This document shows positions 41,346 through 50,085 of a DNA stretch of 64,000 nucleotides, one piece after another. Source of the stretch: Acidimicrobiia bacterium (GTDB taxonomy: Bacteria > Actinomycetota > Acidimicrobiia > Acidimicrobiales > Poriferisodalaceae); NCBI GenBank assembly GCA_022820505.1, contig JAJEFK010000021.1:1-64000 (forward strand). The letters are read 5' to 3'. A program made the position numbers and the translations under genes. The notes under the pieces were generated by a model that ran no database searches, was not told the origin of the DNA, and was given only the letters and a program-made list of their open reading frames with translations. Every line of letters begins with the position of its first letter. The first letter of the stretch is position 1.

Positions 41346-42887
41346 ATGGGTGTGGCGACAGATCTTGGTGAACTGCAGAGCAAGCTGTGGGAGACGGCCG
41401 ACCAGCTGCGGGCCAACTCGGAGCTGAAGTCGTCCGAGTACGCATCGCCGGTGCTGGGGCTCATCTTCCTGAGGTACGCCGATCAGCGATTCGCCGCAGC
41501 CACCGAACAGGTGGGCGAGGGCAGCGCCCGTCGGAAGATCGGCCCCGACGACTACAAGGCCATCGGAGCGCTGTACCTGCCGGAGGAGTCCCGCTTCGAG
41601 CGGTTGCTGAACCTGCCGGAAGGCGCTGATCTCGGCAAGGCGATCAACAAGGCCATGGAGGCGGTCGAAGAGCACAATCAGGACCTCCGCGGTGTTCTGC
41701 CGAAGGACTACTCCCGCATCCCCGACGACATCCTCGGCGAGCTGCTGCGGCTGCTGCAGACGCTGCCCGAGGCCATCGAGGGCGACGGGTTCGGGCTGAT
41801 CTACGAATATTTCCTGGGCAAATTCGCCCTCGCCGAGGGGCGCGGCGGCGGCGAGTTCTTCACGCCGACCTCGATCGTTCGCCTCATCGTCGAGATCCTC
41901 GAGCCGTTCCACGGGAAGATCTACGACCCCGCTTGCGGCTCGGGCGGCATGTTCGTGCAGTCGGCGCACTTCGTGGAGCGGCACCGCGACGACCCGAGCC
42001 GGGAGCTCTCGATCTACGGTCAGGAGCGGGTGGCTGACACGGTCCGGCTTGCGAAGATGAACCTTGCCGTGCACGGCCTCGGCGGCGACATCCGGCAGGG
42101 CAACACCTACTACGAGGACCTGCACGACTCGTTCGGCGAGTTCGACTTCGTCATGGCCAACCCGCCGTTCAACGTCGACAAGGTCGACAAGACCAAACTC
42201 GAAGACGATGTCCGGTTCCCCTTCGGCCTGCCCACAGCCGACAACGCCAACTACCTGTGGATACAGACTTTCTACTCGGCGCTGAACGGCATTGGCCGGG
42301 CTGGCTTCGTGATGGCCAACTCCGCGTCCGACGCCCGAGGCAGCGAGCTTGAGATCCGTCGCAATCTGATCGAGGATCGCTGCGTCGACGTGATCATCGC
42401 TGTCGGGCCCAACATGTTCTACACAGTGGCTCTGCCGGTGACGCTGTGGTTCTTGGACCGCGGGAAACGGGGTACCGACCGTGAGGACAAGGTGCTCTTC
42501 GTAGACGCTCGGCAGATCTATAGCCAAGTTGACCGGGCGCACCGCGATTGGACTCCGGCACAAAGTGAGTTGCTCGCCAACCTCGTTCGGCTTTGGCGTG
42601 GCCAGGAACTCGAGCATGACTTCAGCAATGGGCAGATACTCGACGAGTCGTTTCCGGATGGAAACTATGAGAACGTCGCAGGATTGTGTGGCGAAGCATC
42701 AATTGCACAGATCTGTGAGCAGGGATGGAGCTTGAATCCCGGGCGCTATGTGACTCCGGCACCGTCTAACGGCAATGTCGCTTGGGACGATCTGAGGACG
42801 CTCTTGTCAAGCTTTCAAGAACTCACGACGACGGCAAAGAGTCTGGAACATACGATTGAGGTCTCGATCGGAGCAATTCTTGAGTGA
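41346..42887 (+). CDS. hsdM: Type I restriction-modification methyltransferase subunit HsdM
   Basis: A 513-residue N6-adenine methyltransferase subunit. The N-terminal HsdM helical domain (LWETADQLRANSELKSSEY) is followed by AdoMet motif I DPACGSGGMF (about 195-204) and motif IV NPPF (about 271-274). It works with HsdS to methylate the recognition site and with HsdR to restrict. GGAGGG touches the ATG at 41346, so the GTG at 41352 is possible too. The last 250 bases turn AT-richer, like hsdS. The dyad GTCGC-AAC-GCGAC at 41296-41308 lies in the promoter region. Confidence 0.95.
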   Translation: MGVATDLGELQSKLWETADQLRANSELKSSEYASPVLGLIFLRYADQRFAAATEQVGEGSARRKIGPDDYKAIGALYLPEESRFERLLNLPEGADLGKAINKAMEAVEEHNQDLRGVLPKDYSRIPDDILGELLRLLQTLPEAIEGDGFGLIYEYFLGKFALAEGRGGGEFFTPTSIVRLIVEILEPFHGKIYDPACGSGGMFVQSAHFVERHRDDPSRELSIYGQERVADTVRLAKMNLAVHGLGGDIRQGNTYYEDLHDSFGEFDFVMANPPFNVDKVDKTKLEDDVRFPFGLPTADNANYLWIQTFYSALNGIGRAGFVMANSASDARGSELEIRRNLIEDRCVDVIIAVGPNMFYTVALPVTLWFLDRGKRGTDREDKVLFVDARQIYSQVDRAHRDWTPAQSELLANLVRLWRGQELEHDFSNGQILDESFPDGNYENVAGLCGEASIAQICEQGWSLNPGRYVTPAPSNGNVAWDDLRTLLSSFQELTTTAKSLEHTIEVSIGAILE

Positions 42888-44064
42888 ATATGTGTCGCTA
42901 ACGGAATTCGTGCGCTTGAAGCGAGGATATGACCTGCCGTCACGCGACAGACGAGAAGGCTCAATACCCATTCTGGGTTCATCCGGGATCACAGGCTGGC
43001 ACGACGAGGCAAAGTCGGACGGTCCTGGTGTCACAATCGGGCGGAGTGGCGCAATTGGAGTAGCTACCTACAGTCTTGAACCTTTCTGGCCGCTCAATAC
43101 AGCGCTCTATGTCGCTGACTTCCGGGACAATCATCCCCGTTATGTGTACTACGTCCTAGATGCAATCGACTTTCGTTCCTTCAACAGTGGCGCGGCTCAG
43201 CCATCGCTCAATCGCAACTACCTGGGATCGATACCCGTTTGGAGGCCAGACTACGAAACTCAAAAGCGGATATCTGGAATGCTCGGCGCGCTTGATGACT
43301 CAGTGGAAAACAATCGATATCGGATTCAGGTCTTGAAGGAGATGGCGAGATCTCTGTATCAAGATTGGTTCGTACACCGCCGTTTGGCCGGGCATGAAGC
43401 CGTTGAAGCCGTAGATTCCGGTAGCAGTTCTAGCCACGTGGAATGGGACTTCACGACGTTGGGTGAAGCAGCTACTTGGCTTTCAGGCGGTACTCCTAGC
43501 ACTAAGGTGCCGGAATACTGGGGCGCTGAAGTTCCTTGGATAACTAGCGGCTCGTTGACATCGTTCCTCTTGGACAGCTCTGATCGAATGCTCACACAGC
43601 TTGGCGCTAGGGAGGGTAGCCGTATCGTGGATAGAGATACCACGCTATTTGTGGTGAGAGGAATGAGCTTGGCCACAGAGTTCCGTTATGGAATCGCCGA
43701 TGTTCCTTTGGCTTTCGGCCAAGACTGCAAGGCCCTAGTCGCTAAGCCGGGGATCGAGCCTCTTTTCTTGGCGTTGTCGATTGCCGCAATGGCGGAAGAG
43801 ATTTTGGGAATGGTGGAGTATGCGGCCCACGGAACCGGGAAACTCTCTAGTGATCGCATTAAGGCGCTAACGTTACCGCTGCCTCCCGCGGAAACTCAAC
43901 GGGCTTTCGTGGCTGCAGTGGAGCCAATGAGAGAGCTCATGAGCAATCTGCGGGCCCAGAACTTGGTACTGGGCGAGATAAGGAGCATTCTGCTGCCGCG
44001 CCTCGTTTCGGGCGACTTGGACGCGTCAGATCTTGACCTAGAGCCGGAGTTGCTGGGGATATGA
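42880..44064 (+). CDS. hsdS: Type I restriction-modification specificity subunit HsdS
   Basis: A 394-residue specificity subunit with two target-recognition domains, roughly 1-160 (SLTEFVRLKRGYDLPSRD, AQPSLNRNYLGSIPVWRP) and 195-370 (TLGEAATWLSGGTPSTKVPE, GTGKLSSDRIKALTLPLPP), each followed by a helical spacer (ALDDSVENNRYRIQVLKEMA; AQNLVLGEIRSILLPRLVSG). The TTG at 42880 has GGAG 6 bases upstream and overlaps hsdM by 8 bases. Base composition is markedly more AT-rich than the flanks, as expected for exchanged recognition domains. The stop overlaps hsdR (ATGA). Confidence 0.93.
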   Translation: MSEYVSLTEFVRLKRGYDLPSRDRREGSIPILGSSGITGWHDEAKSDGPGVTIGRSGAIGVATYSLEPFWPLNTALYVADFRDNHPRYVYYVLDAIDFRSFNSGAAQPSLNRNYLGSIPVWRPDYETQKRISGMLGALDDSVENNRYRIQVLKEMARSLYQDWFVHRRLAGHEAVEAVDSGSSSSHVEWDFTTLGEAATWLSGGTPSTKVPEYWGAEVPWITSGSLTSFLLDSSDRMLTQLGAREGSRIVDRDTTLFVVRGMSLATEFRYGIADVPLAFGQDCKALVAKPGIEPLFLALSIAAMAEEILGMVEYAAHGTGKLSSDRIKALTLPLPPAETQRAFVAAVEPMRELMSNLRAQNLVLGEIRSILLPRLVSGDLDASDLDLEPELLGI

Positions 44065-47000
44065 GCCCAGGGGGCCTGACCGAGGACAAACTGGTTGAGC
44101 AGCCGGCGCTTCAGTTTCTGGCGCAGCTCGGCTGGGAAGTCGTGTCGGGCTTCGATGAGACCCTTGGTCCTGCGGGCACTCTTGGCAGGGATTCGCAGTC
44201 GGAGCCTGTACTTACTCACCGACTTCGAGATGAACTTCGTGCTCTGAATCCGGGCCTCGTCGACAGCGCCCTTGGCGAAGCGATCGATCAGCTCGTTCAG
44301 GACCGCTCCGCTATGGACCGCGTGCGAGCGAGCCGAGAGGTCTACGAGCTGCTCCGCGACGGAGCGAAGGTCGAGATAGTCAACGAGGACGGCACGCGGC
44401 ACACCACGACAGTCCGCTTCATCGCGTGGGATCGTGCCGATGCCAACAACTGGCTCGCTGTGTCGCAGTTCTGGATTGCTGGCGACATGTACAAGCGGCG
44501 CGCCGACATCGTGCTGTTCGTCAACGGCATCCCGCTCGTGCTCATCGAGCTCAAGGTGTCGCACAAGAACGTCCACGATGCCTACGAGGCCAACCTGCGC
44601 GACTACCGCGACACGGTGCCCCACCTGTTTTGGTTCAACGCCTTCGTCATGCTCTCGAACGGTGCCGAGACGCGTGTCGGCTCCACCTTCGCCCCGTGGG
44701 GGCACTTCGGGGAGTGGAAACGCATCGACTCCGAAGGTGAGCAAGGAATCGTGACCCTCGAAACGGCGCTACGTGGCACGTGCGACCGGTACCGAACGCT
44801 CGACCTCGTCGAGAACTTCATCGCCTACACCGTGCGGCCCGGCGGTCTCGTGAAGGCGCTCGCCAAGAACCACCAGTACCTCGGCGTGAACAACTCGCTC
44901 GAAGCGCTGCGGGAGCTTCAACGTCGTGAAGGCCGGCTCGGTGTGTTCTGGCACACGCAGGGGTCGGGCAAGTCGCTGTCGATGCTGTGGTTCACCCAGA
45001 AGGTGCTCCGCAAGGAACCCGGCAACTGGACGTTCGTGCTGGTGACCGACCGCAAAGAGCTCGACGAGCAGCTGTACGAGCAATTCGCCGACTCTGGCGT
45101 GATCACCACCGGCCAGCAGGTGCATGCCACAGACTCGGCTCATCTGCGGGGACTGCTGGGCCAAGACCACCGCTACGTGTTCACGCTGATCCACAAGTTC
45201 ATACCGCCCGAGAAGGGCCAGCCGATGCCGGTGCTGTCGGAGCGCGACGACATCGTGGTCATCACCGACGAGGCGCACCGCACCCAATACGACACGCTGG
45301 CCGCCAACATGCGTCTGGCGCTGCCCAACGCCTCCTACCTCGGGTTCACTGGCACGCCGCTGATCACTGGCGAGCAGGAGGCAACACGGCGCGTCTTCGG
45401 CGATTACGTGTCGATCTACAACTTCCGGGACTCGATCGCCGACGGCGCCACCGTTCCGCTCTACTACGAGAACCGCACCCCCGAGTTGCAGCTCACCAAC
45501 GACGACTTCGACGACGAGCTCGAAGACCTGCTCGAAGCCGCCGAGCTTGACGAGGCCCAGGAGGGCGTGGTGACCCGCCGCTTCTCCCGCCAGTACGAGC
45601 TGATCACCCGGCCGCAGCGCCTAGAGGAGGTGGCCGCCGACCTGGTGCGCCACTTCGTCAACCGGGGCTTCCGGGGCAAGGCCATGTACGTCGCCATCGA
45701 CAAGGCGACAGCGGTGCGCATGTACGACCGCGTGGAAGCCGAGTGGGCGCGCTACCTGGCCGAGCTCGAGGCCGAATTGGCGGGTACGCCGGAACTTGAA
45801 CGACCGCACTTGGAGGCGCGCATCGAGTTCATGCGCAGCACCGACATGGCCGTGGTGGTGTCGCAGGCACAGAACGAGGTTGCCGACATGGCCGACGCCG
45901 GCCTCGACATCGCCAAGCACCGCAAGCGCATGGTCTCCGAGGACCTCGACTCTAGATTCAAGGACCCCGACGATCCGTTCCGGCTGGTGTTCGTGTGCGC
46001 CATGTGGCTGACCGGCTTCGACTCGCCCTCGACATCGACGGTGTACCTCGACAAGCCGATGCGCAACCACGTGCTGATGCAGACCATCGCCCGCGCCAAC
46101 CGAGTGTTCTCCGACAAGGACAACGGCCTCATCGTCGATTACGTGGGCGTGTTCCGGAACTTGGAGCGGGCGCTGGCGATCTACGCGGCGGAGCGGCCGG
46201 CCGACGATGGCGGCTCGGGAGTTGACTCGGCAATCCGTCCCAAGGACGAGCTGATCGCCGAACTCGAAGCCGCGCTCGTCGAGATAGTCGAATTCTGCGA
46301 CGCCAACGACATCGACCTTCACGACTTGGAATCGGCACAGGGCTTCGAGTTCATTGCGCTGCAGAAGGCCGCCGTTGAGGCGCTGCTGGTCGACGAGGAG
46401 ACCCGGCGCAGATACCTCGCCTTGGCACGGCAGATACGCAAGACGTTCAAGTCGCTGTTGCCTGACCCCGAGGCGATGGCCGTCACGCACCGGGTGGCGG
46501 TGATCCGCACGATCGCATCGAAGATCGAGTCATCGTCGGAGGCGCCCGACGTCAGCGAGGTGATGGACTCGGTCTCGGACCTGCTCGACCGGTCGGTCGG
46601 CGCCAAGGAGTACATCATCCGCTCGGCCGGCGGTGCCGACCCGCTCATCGACTTGAGCCAGCTGGATTTCGATCAGATCGCGTTCCAGTTCGCAGCCAAC
46701 AAGCGCACGGTCGCTCAGGCCATCGAGAAGGATCTCGAGCAACGCCTCGACGAGGCTGTGCGGAAGAACCCGATGCGCCTCGATCTCGCTGAGCGATTCC
46801 GGCAGCTGATCGACGACTACAACGCCGGCACCCACAACCTCGAAGAATTCCTGCGTCGCCTCAAGGCCATCAACGACGAGCTGACCGAGGAAGAGCAGCG
46901 GGCCGTCCGGGAGGACCTGAGCGAGGCCGAGCTCGCGATCTTCGATCTGCTCACCAAGCCCGACCCGGAGTTGACTGAGGCTGACGCCCGCAAGGTCAAG

Positions 47001-47858
47001 GGTGCCGCGAAGCTGCTGCTGGAGCGCATCGAGGACAAGCTCGTGCTCGACTGGAAGAAGAAGCAGCAAACCCGCTCGGCCGTGAAGGTCGAGATTGGCC
47101 TCGCCCTCGACCAAGAGTTGCCCGAGGTCTACGACGGCGAGCTGCTCGATCGCAAGGTCGACAACGTCTTCGACCACATCTACGCCAGCTACTTCAACGA
47201 TCAGCGAAGCGTGTACGACGCGCCCGAGACCGCGGCCGGCCCGACCACAACCGTGGCCACACTGCCGACCGCCGCTGAGGAAGTCAGCAACGACTTGGTC
47301 GAGCTAGCCGGCATTGACCCCGAGGTCCGGGCGTTGCTCATGGAGCAGTTGCTCGGCGCGCACGCCACATGGGCACACCCGACCGAGGATTTGCTCGGCG
47401 GCGAGACACGCGAGGTGGAGTACAAGCAGACGGCCAGGTGGAATGTTCGGGAGCAGCGCAAAGACCGGGCGATGGAGGAGGTCATAGTCAAGACCGTCGC
47501 CGGGATGCTCAACGACCACGGCGGCACGCTGCTGATCGGCGTGACTGACGACGGTGACCCCGTCGGCCTCGACGACGACTACGCCCAGGTCAAACCCCCG
47601 AACGCAGACGGCTTCGTGAACTGGCTCGACACCCTGTTCGACAACTGCCTAGGCCACGCCGGCGCCAACCGCCTCACCATCCGCATGGATCAGATCGACG
47701 GCCACGACATCTGCCGCATCGACGTTCCCGCTAGCTCCCGCCCCATCTGGGTCAAGAACCCGAACGGCGCAGACACCCTCTACCAACGCCGCAACAACTC
47801 CACCCGCGCTATCCCGGCAGACGAGATCGACAGCTTCCTCGCAGACCGCTTCGATTAG
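44061..47858 (+). CDS. hsdR: Type I restriction endonuclease HsdR fused to a Schlafen/AlbA-like domain
   Basis: A 1265-residue motor-nuclease subunit. The N-terminal PD-(D/E)xK nuclease is seen in RADIVLFVNGIPLVLIELK (from about residue 148). The helicase has Walker A HTQGSGKS (about 298-305), DEAH as ITDEAHRTQ, and motif III GFTGTPL. A C-terminal helical domain ends near residue 1045. Then, after a linker, residues about 1114-1265 form an AlbA_2/Schlafen-like domain (EVEYKQTARW, VAGMLNDHGGTLLIGVTDDG, YQRRNNSTRAIP). That extra domain is not part of ordinary HsdR, which is about 1000 residues. The start overlaps hsdS by 4 bases. Confidence 0.93.
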   Translation: MSPGGLTEDKLVEQPALQFLAQLGWEVVSGFDETLGPAGTLGRDSQSEPVLTHRLRDELRALNPGLVDSALGEAIDQLVQDRSAMDRVRASREVYELLRDGAKVEIVNEDGTRHTTTVRFIAWDRADANNWLAVSQFWIAGDMYKRRADIVLFVNGIPLVLIELKVSHKNVHDAYEANLRDYRDTVPHLFWFNAFVMLSNGAETRVGSTFAPWGHFGEWKRIDSEGEQGIVTLETALRGTCDRYRTLDLVENFIAYTVRPGGLVKALAKNHQYLGVNNSLEALRELQRREGRLGVFWHTQGSGKSLSMLWFTQKVLRKEPGNWTFVLVTDRKELDEQLYEQFADSGVITTGQQVHATDSAHLRGLLGQDHRYVFTLIHKFIPPEKGQPMPVLSERDDIVVITDEAHRTQYDTLAANMRLALPNASYLGFTGTPLITGEQEATRRVFGDYVSIYNFRDSIADGATVPLYYENRTPELQLTNDDFDDELEDLLEAAELDEAQEGVVTRRFSRQYELITRPQRLEEVAADLVRHFVNRGFRGKAMYVAIDKATAVRMYDRVEAEWARYLAELEAELAGTPELERPHLEARIEFMRSTDMAVVVSQAQNEVADMADAGLDIAKHRKRMVSEDLDSRFKDPDDPFRLVFVCAMWLTGFDSPSTSTVYLDKPMRNHVLMQTIARANRVFSDKDNGLIVDYVGVFRNLERALAIYAAERPADDGGSGVDSAIRPKDELIAELEAALVEIVEFCDANDIDLHDLESAQGFEFIALQKAAVEALLVDEETRRRYLALARQIRKTFKSLLPDPEAMAVTHRVAVIRTIASKIESSSEAPDVSEVMDSVSDLLDRSVGAKEYIIRSAGGADPLIDLSQLDFDQIAFQFAANKRTVAQAIEKDLEQRLDEAVRKNPMRLDLAERFRQLIDDYNAGTHNLEEFLRRLKAINDELTEEEQRAVREDLSEAELAIFDLLTKPDPELTEADARKVKGAAKLLLERIEDKLVLDWKKKQQTRSAVKVEIGLALDQELPEVYDGELLDRKVDNVFDHIYASYFNDQRSVYDAPETAAGPTTTVATLPTAAEEVSNDLVELAGIDPEVRALLMEQLLGAHATWAHPTEDLLGGETREVEYKQTARWNVREQRKDRAMEEVIVKTVAGMLNDHGGTLLIGVTDDGDPVGLDDDYAQVKPPNADGFVNWLDTLFDNCLGHAGANRLTIRMDQIDGHDICRIDVPASSRPIWVKNPNGADTLYQRRNNSTRAIPADEIDSFLADRFD

Positions 47859-47872
47859 CGTTGCTCCGCAGG

Positions 47873-47878
47873 TAGCAT
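47873..47878 (+). promoter_or_regulatory. TAGCAT, candidate promoter of the structured RNA
   Basis: TAGCAT fits TANNNT and would put a transcript start near 47885, directly before the hairpin-rich region. TTCGAT 17 bases upstream is a possible -35. Confidence 0.35.
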
Positions 47879-47884
47879 CAGAGT

Positions 47885-48078
47885 CGGCGAAGCCCCCAAG
47901 GGGGGTAGGCCACCGGAGACCTACCGGATCACGTTCGGGTTGATCACCCGGTGATCCGAAATAGGAGCCACACCGTCAGGTGCGACTCCTGCGTGAGTGC
48001 GATGTTTCCCTTCCGGAATCTTCGGAGGCCGCTAGGTCCGGCCCCATTTGGGGCCGGACCTCGCCAACGAAAGCGAGA
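47885..48078 (+). ncRNA. Structured intergenic RNA candidate of the reverse transcriptase system
   Basis: The region between hsdR and the RT holds a series of stable hairpins: CCCCC/GGGGG at 47893-47904; GGTAGG/CCTACC at 47904-47925; a nested stem GGATCAC/GTGATCC (47926-47957) enclosing CGGGT/ACCCG; AGGAG/CTCCT (47963-47990) enclosing CACC/GGTG; an 11-pair stem with ATTT loop at 48035-48060; and TCGC/GCGA at 48061-48076. No T-tract follows the last stems, so they do not look like terminators. Defence RTs of several DRT classes and retrons use such upstream RNAs as template or cofactor. Boundaries and role are inferred. Confidence 0.65.
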
Positions 48079-49626
48079 ATGATGCGCATTCAAGATGAAA
48101 TACTGCGAGAAGCGCAACGTCTCATTGCGCGTCACGAAACGAAGGGTCGACTCCTCGCCGAAGAGAATGTACGGCGGGATCGACGTACGACATCGCCAAT
48201 CCAACCCCTAAAGCTTGAGCGTCCATCCCAATGGTCGATAGACGACGGCTTCAATCCCTATCTCACTCGCGCCAGAGCTTCTCGGGTCGCGCACAGCATC
48301 CGCAAGCGACTTGAAGAGCGAGAATACGAACCCAGGAATCCCATTCTCCTTCGCATACCAAAAGCAGATGGTAGCGAACGCGAGGTAAGTGTGTATCAGG
48401 TTGCTGACGGTGCCGTTTCGAAGATGTTGTTCGAAGGGCTGCTGAAAAAGAATCTTCCGATCATAAGCGCTAGGGCCTATGCCTACCGCAAAGACGTGTC
48501 TGCGCAAAATGCCATTCAATATGTCAAATCCGAATTCGCCGCTTCGAACCGGCTGTTCATAGCAGAGTATGATTTCCAGAAGTACTTTGACATGATCCAG
48601 CATGATCATATTCACAAGGTGCTAAAGGACCATTTTCTGATGACCGAGATCGAGCGCTCTGCAATTGAGGGCTTCTTGCGTGTGCCTGCACATGATCAGG
48701 ACCGTTATGGAACCCAAAGTGTGGCCGCACGAGATTGCGGAATACCGCAAGGTACGTCCATCTCACTCTTCCTCGCCAATGTTGCCGCTTGGCACCTAGA
48801 CCGAGAGCTAGAGCGGTGTGGTGTGGGATTCGTACGCTATGCAGACGATACGCTCATCTGGTCTAGGGATTACGACCGACTGTGCCAAGCCGTCGACGTG
48901 TTGCATGCGCAGGCGGCATCAATAGGCGTAGATGTCAATCTAAACAAGTCACCCGGCATTAGGCTTCTTGTGCCGCCTGACGCGAAGTCAGAGATGAGCC
49001 GTACCGAGGGTGTCGATTATCTCGGATACCGTGTGGGCCTCACCAATGTCGGCATGAAGCAAACGGCTGTCGACCGAATAAAGAAACGCATCATTAGTCT
49101 CATATACTGGAACCTGCTGCACGAACCACTCAAGCAAACACAGAATCCCAAGCGCTTCGCAGGCAACGTGGATCGAGACTATGTCTCCTTGATCTGGAGT
49201 ATCCGCAGGTTTCTGTACGGTGATCTCTCGCAGAAAGCTGTCCGTCGATATCAACAGCGCGATACCCCATTGAGGAGATTCAAGGGCATTATGTCCGCTT
49301 ACCCATTGATTGACGATGATGAGCGACTCATCGAACTCGACGACTGGATTCTCGACCGACTGTTCCTTGCCGTTCGAAAACGTGGTGCTATCCTCCTTGG
49401 TCAAGGATATGGGCCGAAGTTGCCACTGCCACATGCTCAATCGCGTAGCGACCTGCGTAATTTGAAAACGACTGGAACTACATCGCGCCAAGAGATTGAC
49501 CTTGCCGTGCCGAGTGTGAGAATGATCGCGAGAGTGATTCGATCTGCCGCCGCTCAGCACGGCCCGAGCGTTGTGGGTAAGCGCGATCCTTACGGCCACC
49601 TGTCGACGGTCTCGTATCCTTGGTGA
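48079..49626 (+). CDS. Reverse transcriptase of the defence-associated (DRT/UG) type
   Basis: A 515-residue reverse transcriptase. The blocks run in order: RT1-2 RNPILLRIPKADGSEREVSV, RT3 FIAEYDFQKYFDMI, RT4 CGIPQGTSISLFLAN, RT5 FVRYADDTLIW with the catalytic YADD at 254-257, RT6 VDVNLNKSPG and RT7 VDYLGYRVG. IPQGTSIS, rather than the group II PQGG or the retron PQGAPTSP type, and the absence of a retron VTG motif, point to the unknown-group/DRT class. The C-terminal 170 residues are helical and thumb-like with no endonuclease domain. Base composition is clearly lower in GC than the flanks. The ATG at 48079 (or 48082) is preferred over an in-hairpin GTG at 47980. Confidence 0.9.
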   Translation: MMRIQDEILREAQRLIARHETKGRLLAEENVRRDRRTTSPIQPLKLERPSQWSIDDGFNPYLTRARASRVAHSIRKRLEEREYEPRNPILLRIPKADGSEREVSVYQVADGAVSKMLFEGLLKKNLPIISARAYAYRKDVSAQNAIQYVKSEFAASNRLFIAEYDFQKYFDMIQHDHIHKVLKDHFLMTEIERSAIEGFLRVPAHDQDRYGTQSVAARDCGIPQGTSISLFLANVAAWHLDRELERCGVGFVRYADDTLIWSRDYDRLCQAVDVLHAQAASIGVDVNLNKSPGIRLLVPPDAKSEMSRTEGVDYLGYRVGLTNVGMKQTAVDRIKKRIISLIYWNLLHEPLKQTQNPKRFAGNVDRDYVSLIWSIRRFLYGDLSQKAVRRYQQRDTPLRRFKGIMSAYPLIDDDERLIELDDWILDRLFLAVRKRGAILLGQGYGPKLPLPHAQSRSDLRNLKTTGTTSRQEIDLAVPSVRMIARVIRSAAAQHGPSVVGKRDPYGHLSTVSYPW

Positions 49627-49689
49627 CGGAGTAGCGCGGCGTGGTTGACGGCACAGCCCAGTAGGTCGTCGAACTTGAGGTAGACCAGA

Positions 49690-49917
49690 TCAGCCGTCGG
49701 CCAACATATTCAGCAACTCTTGGTGTCGCTCGAGATTTCGCCGAAGTAACGCTTGGAACTCTGGGTCTCTGCGTCGGCGTTCGACGTGTTCAGTGAGGGC
49801 AGCGCGGATCACATCGCTCACGGTCAATCCTTCGACCTCAGCGACGGTCCGGACCCGGTCGGCCAGCGTGCGGTCAATGCGCAGCGTCAAGTTCTTCGTG
49901 TCAGATTGTGTAGGCAT
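49690..49917 (-). CDS. Ribbon-helix-helix (CopG-like) protein, orphan
   Basis: A 75-residue ribbon-helix-helix DNA-binding protein: NLTLRIDRTLADRVRTVAEV and LTVSDVIRAALTEHVERRRR. A C-terminal helical tail (FQALLRRNLERHQELLNML) would contact a partner. No toxin gene adjoins it. GGGAAGA lies about 6 bases before the ATG. It is divergent from ietA, with a palindrome between them, and may regulate one or both. Confidence 0.82.
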   Translation of the reverse strand: MPTQSDTKNLTLRIDRTLADRVRTVAEVEGLTVSDVIRAALTEHVERRRRDPEFQALLRRNLERHQELLNMLADG

Positions 49918-49972
49918 CTGATCTTCCCTGCGTCAGCATTGCGGTCGAACGTAGCTGCTCGATAGTGAGGTA

Positions 49973-49993
49973 GCAAGATATCTAGATACTTGC
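49973..49993. promoter_or_regulatory. Palindrome between the RHH gene and ietA
   Basis: The perfect 10-base palindrome TATCTAGATA (49979-49988) is flanked by GCAAG and CTTGC (49973-49977, 49989-49993) with one asymmetric base. The length and symmetry suit binding by a ribbon-helix-helix dimer of dimers. Confidence 0.5.
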
Positions 49994-50085
49994 ACACGTA
50001 GCCTCAACCATTCGCCCTGCACGCGCTTGGTCTGCTGCGACGTGGCGGACCGGGGTACCGTCAGGGGCGCGGGGAGGCTGGCGGC

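Noticed and set aside
48035..48060. Terminator of hsdR
   Set aside because: The perfect 11-pair hairpin is followed by TCGCCAACGA, not a T-run, and lies 177 bases after the hsdR stop directly before the RT start.
47980..48078. GTG at 47980 as the start of the reverse transcriptase
   Set aside because: The extra 33 residues come from the hairpin region; the ATG at 48079 begins where normal RT-like helices start.
47859..49626. Retron
   Set aside because: The VTG motif is missing and no clear pair of a1/a2 repeats with a branching guanosine is recognisable; a retron cannot be excluded absolutely without a search.
47859..49689. Group II intron
   Set aside because: The RT has IPQGTSIS rather than PQGG and no endonuclease domain, and I see no domain V/VI-like hairpin after the gene or intron-type boundaries.
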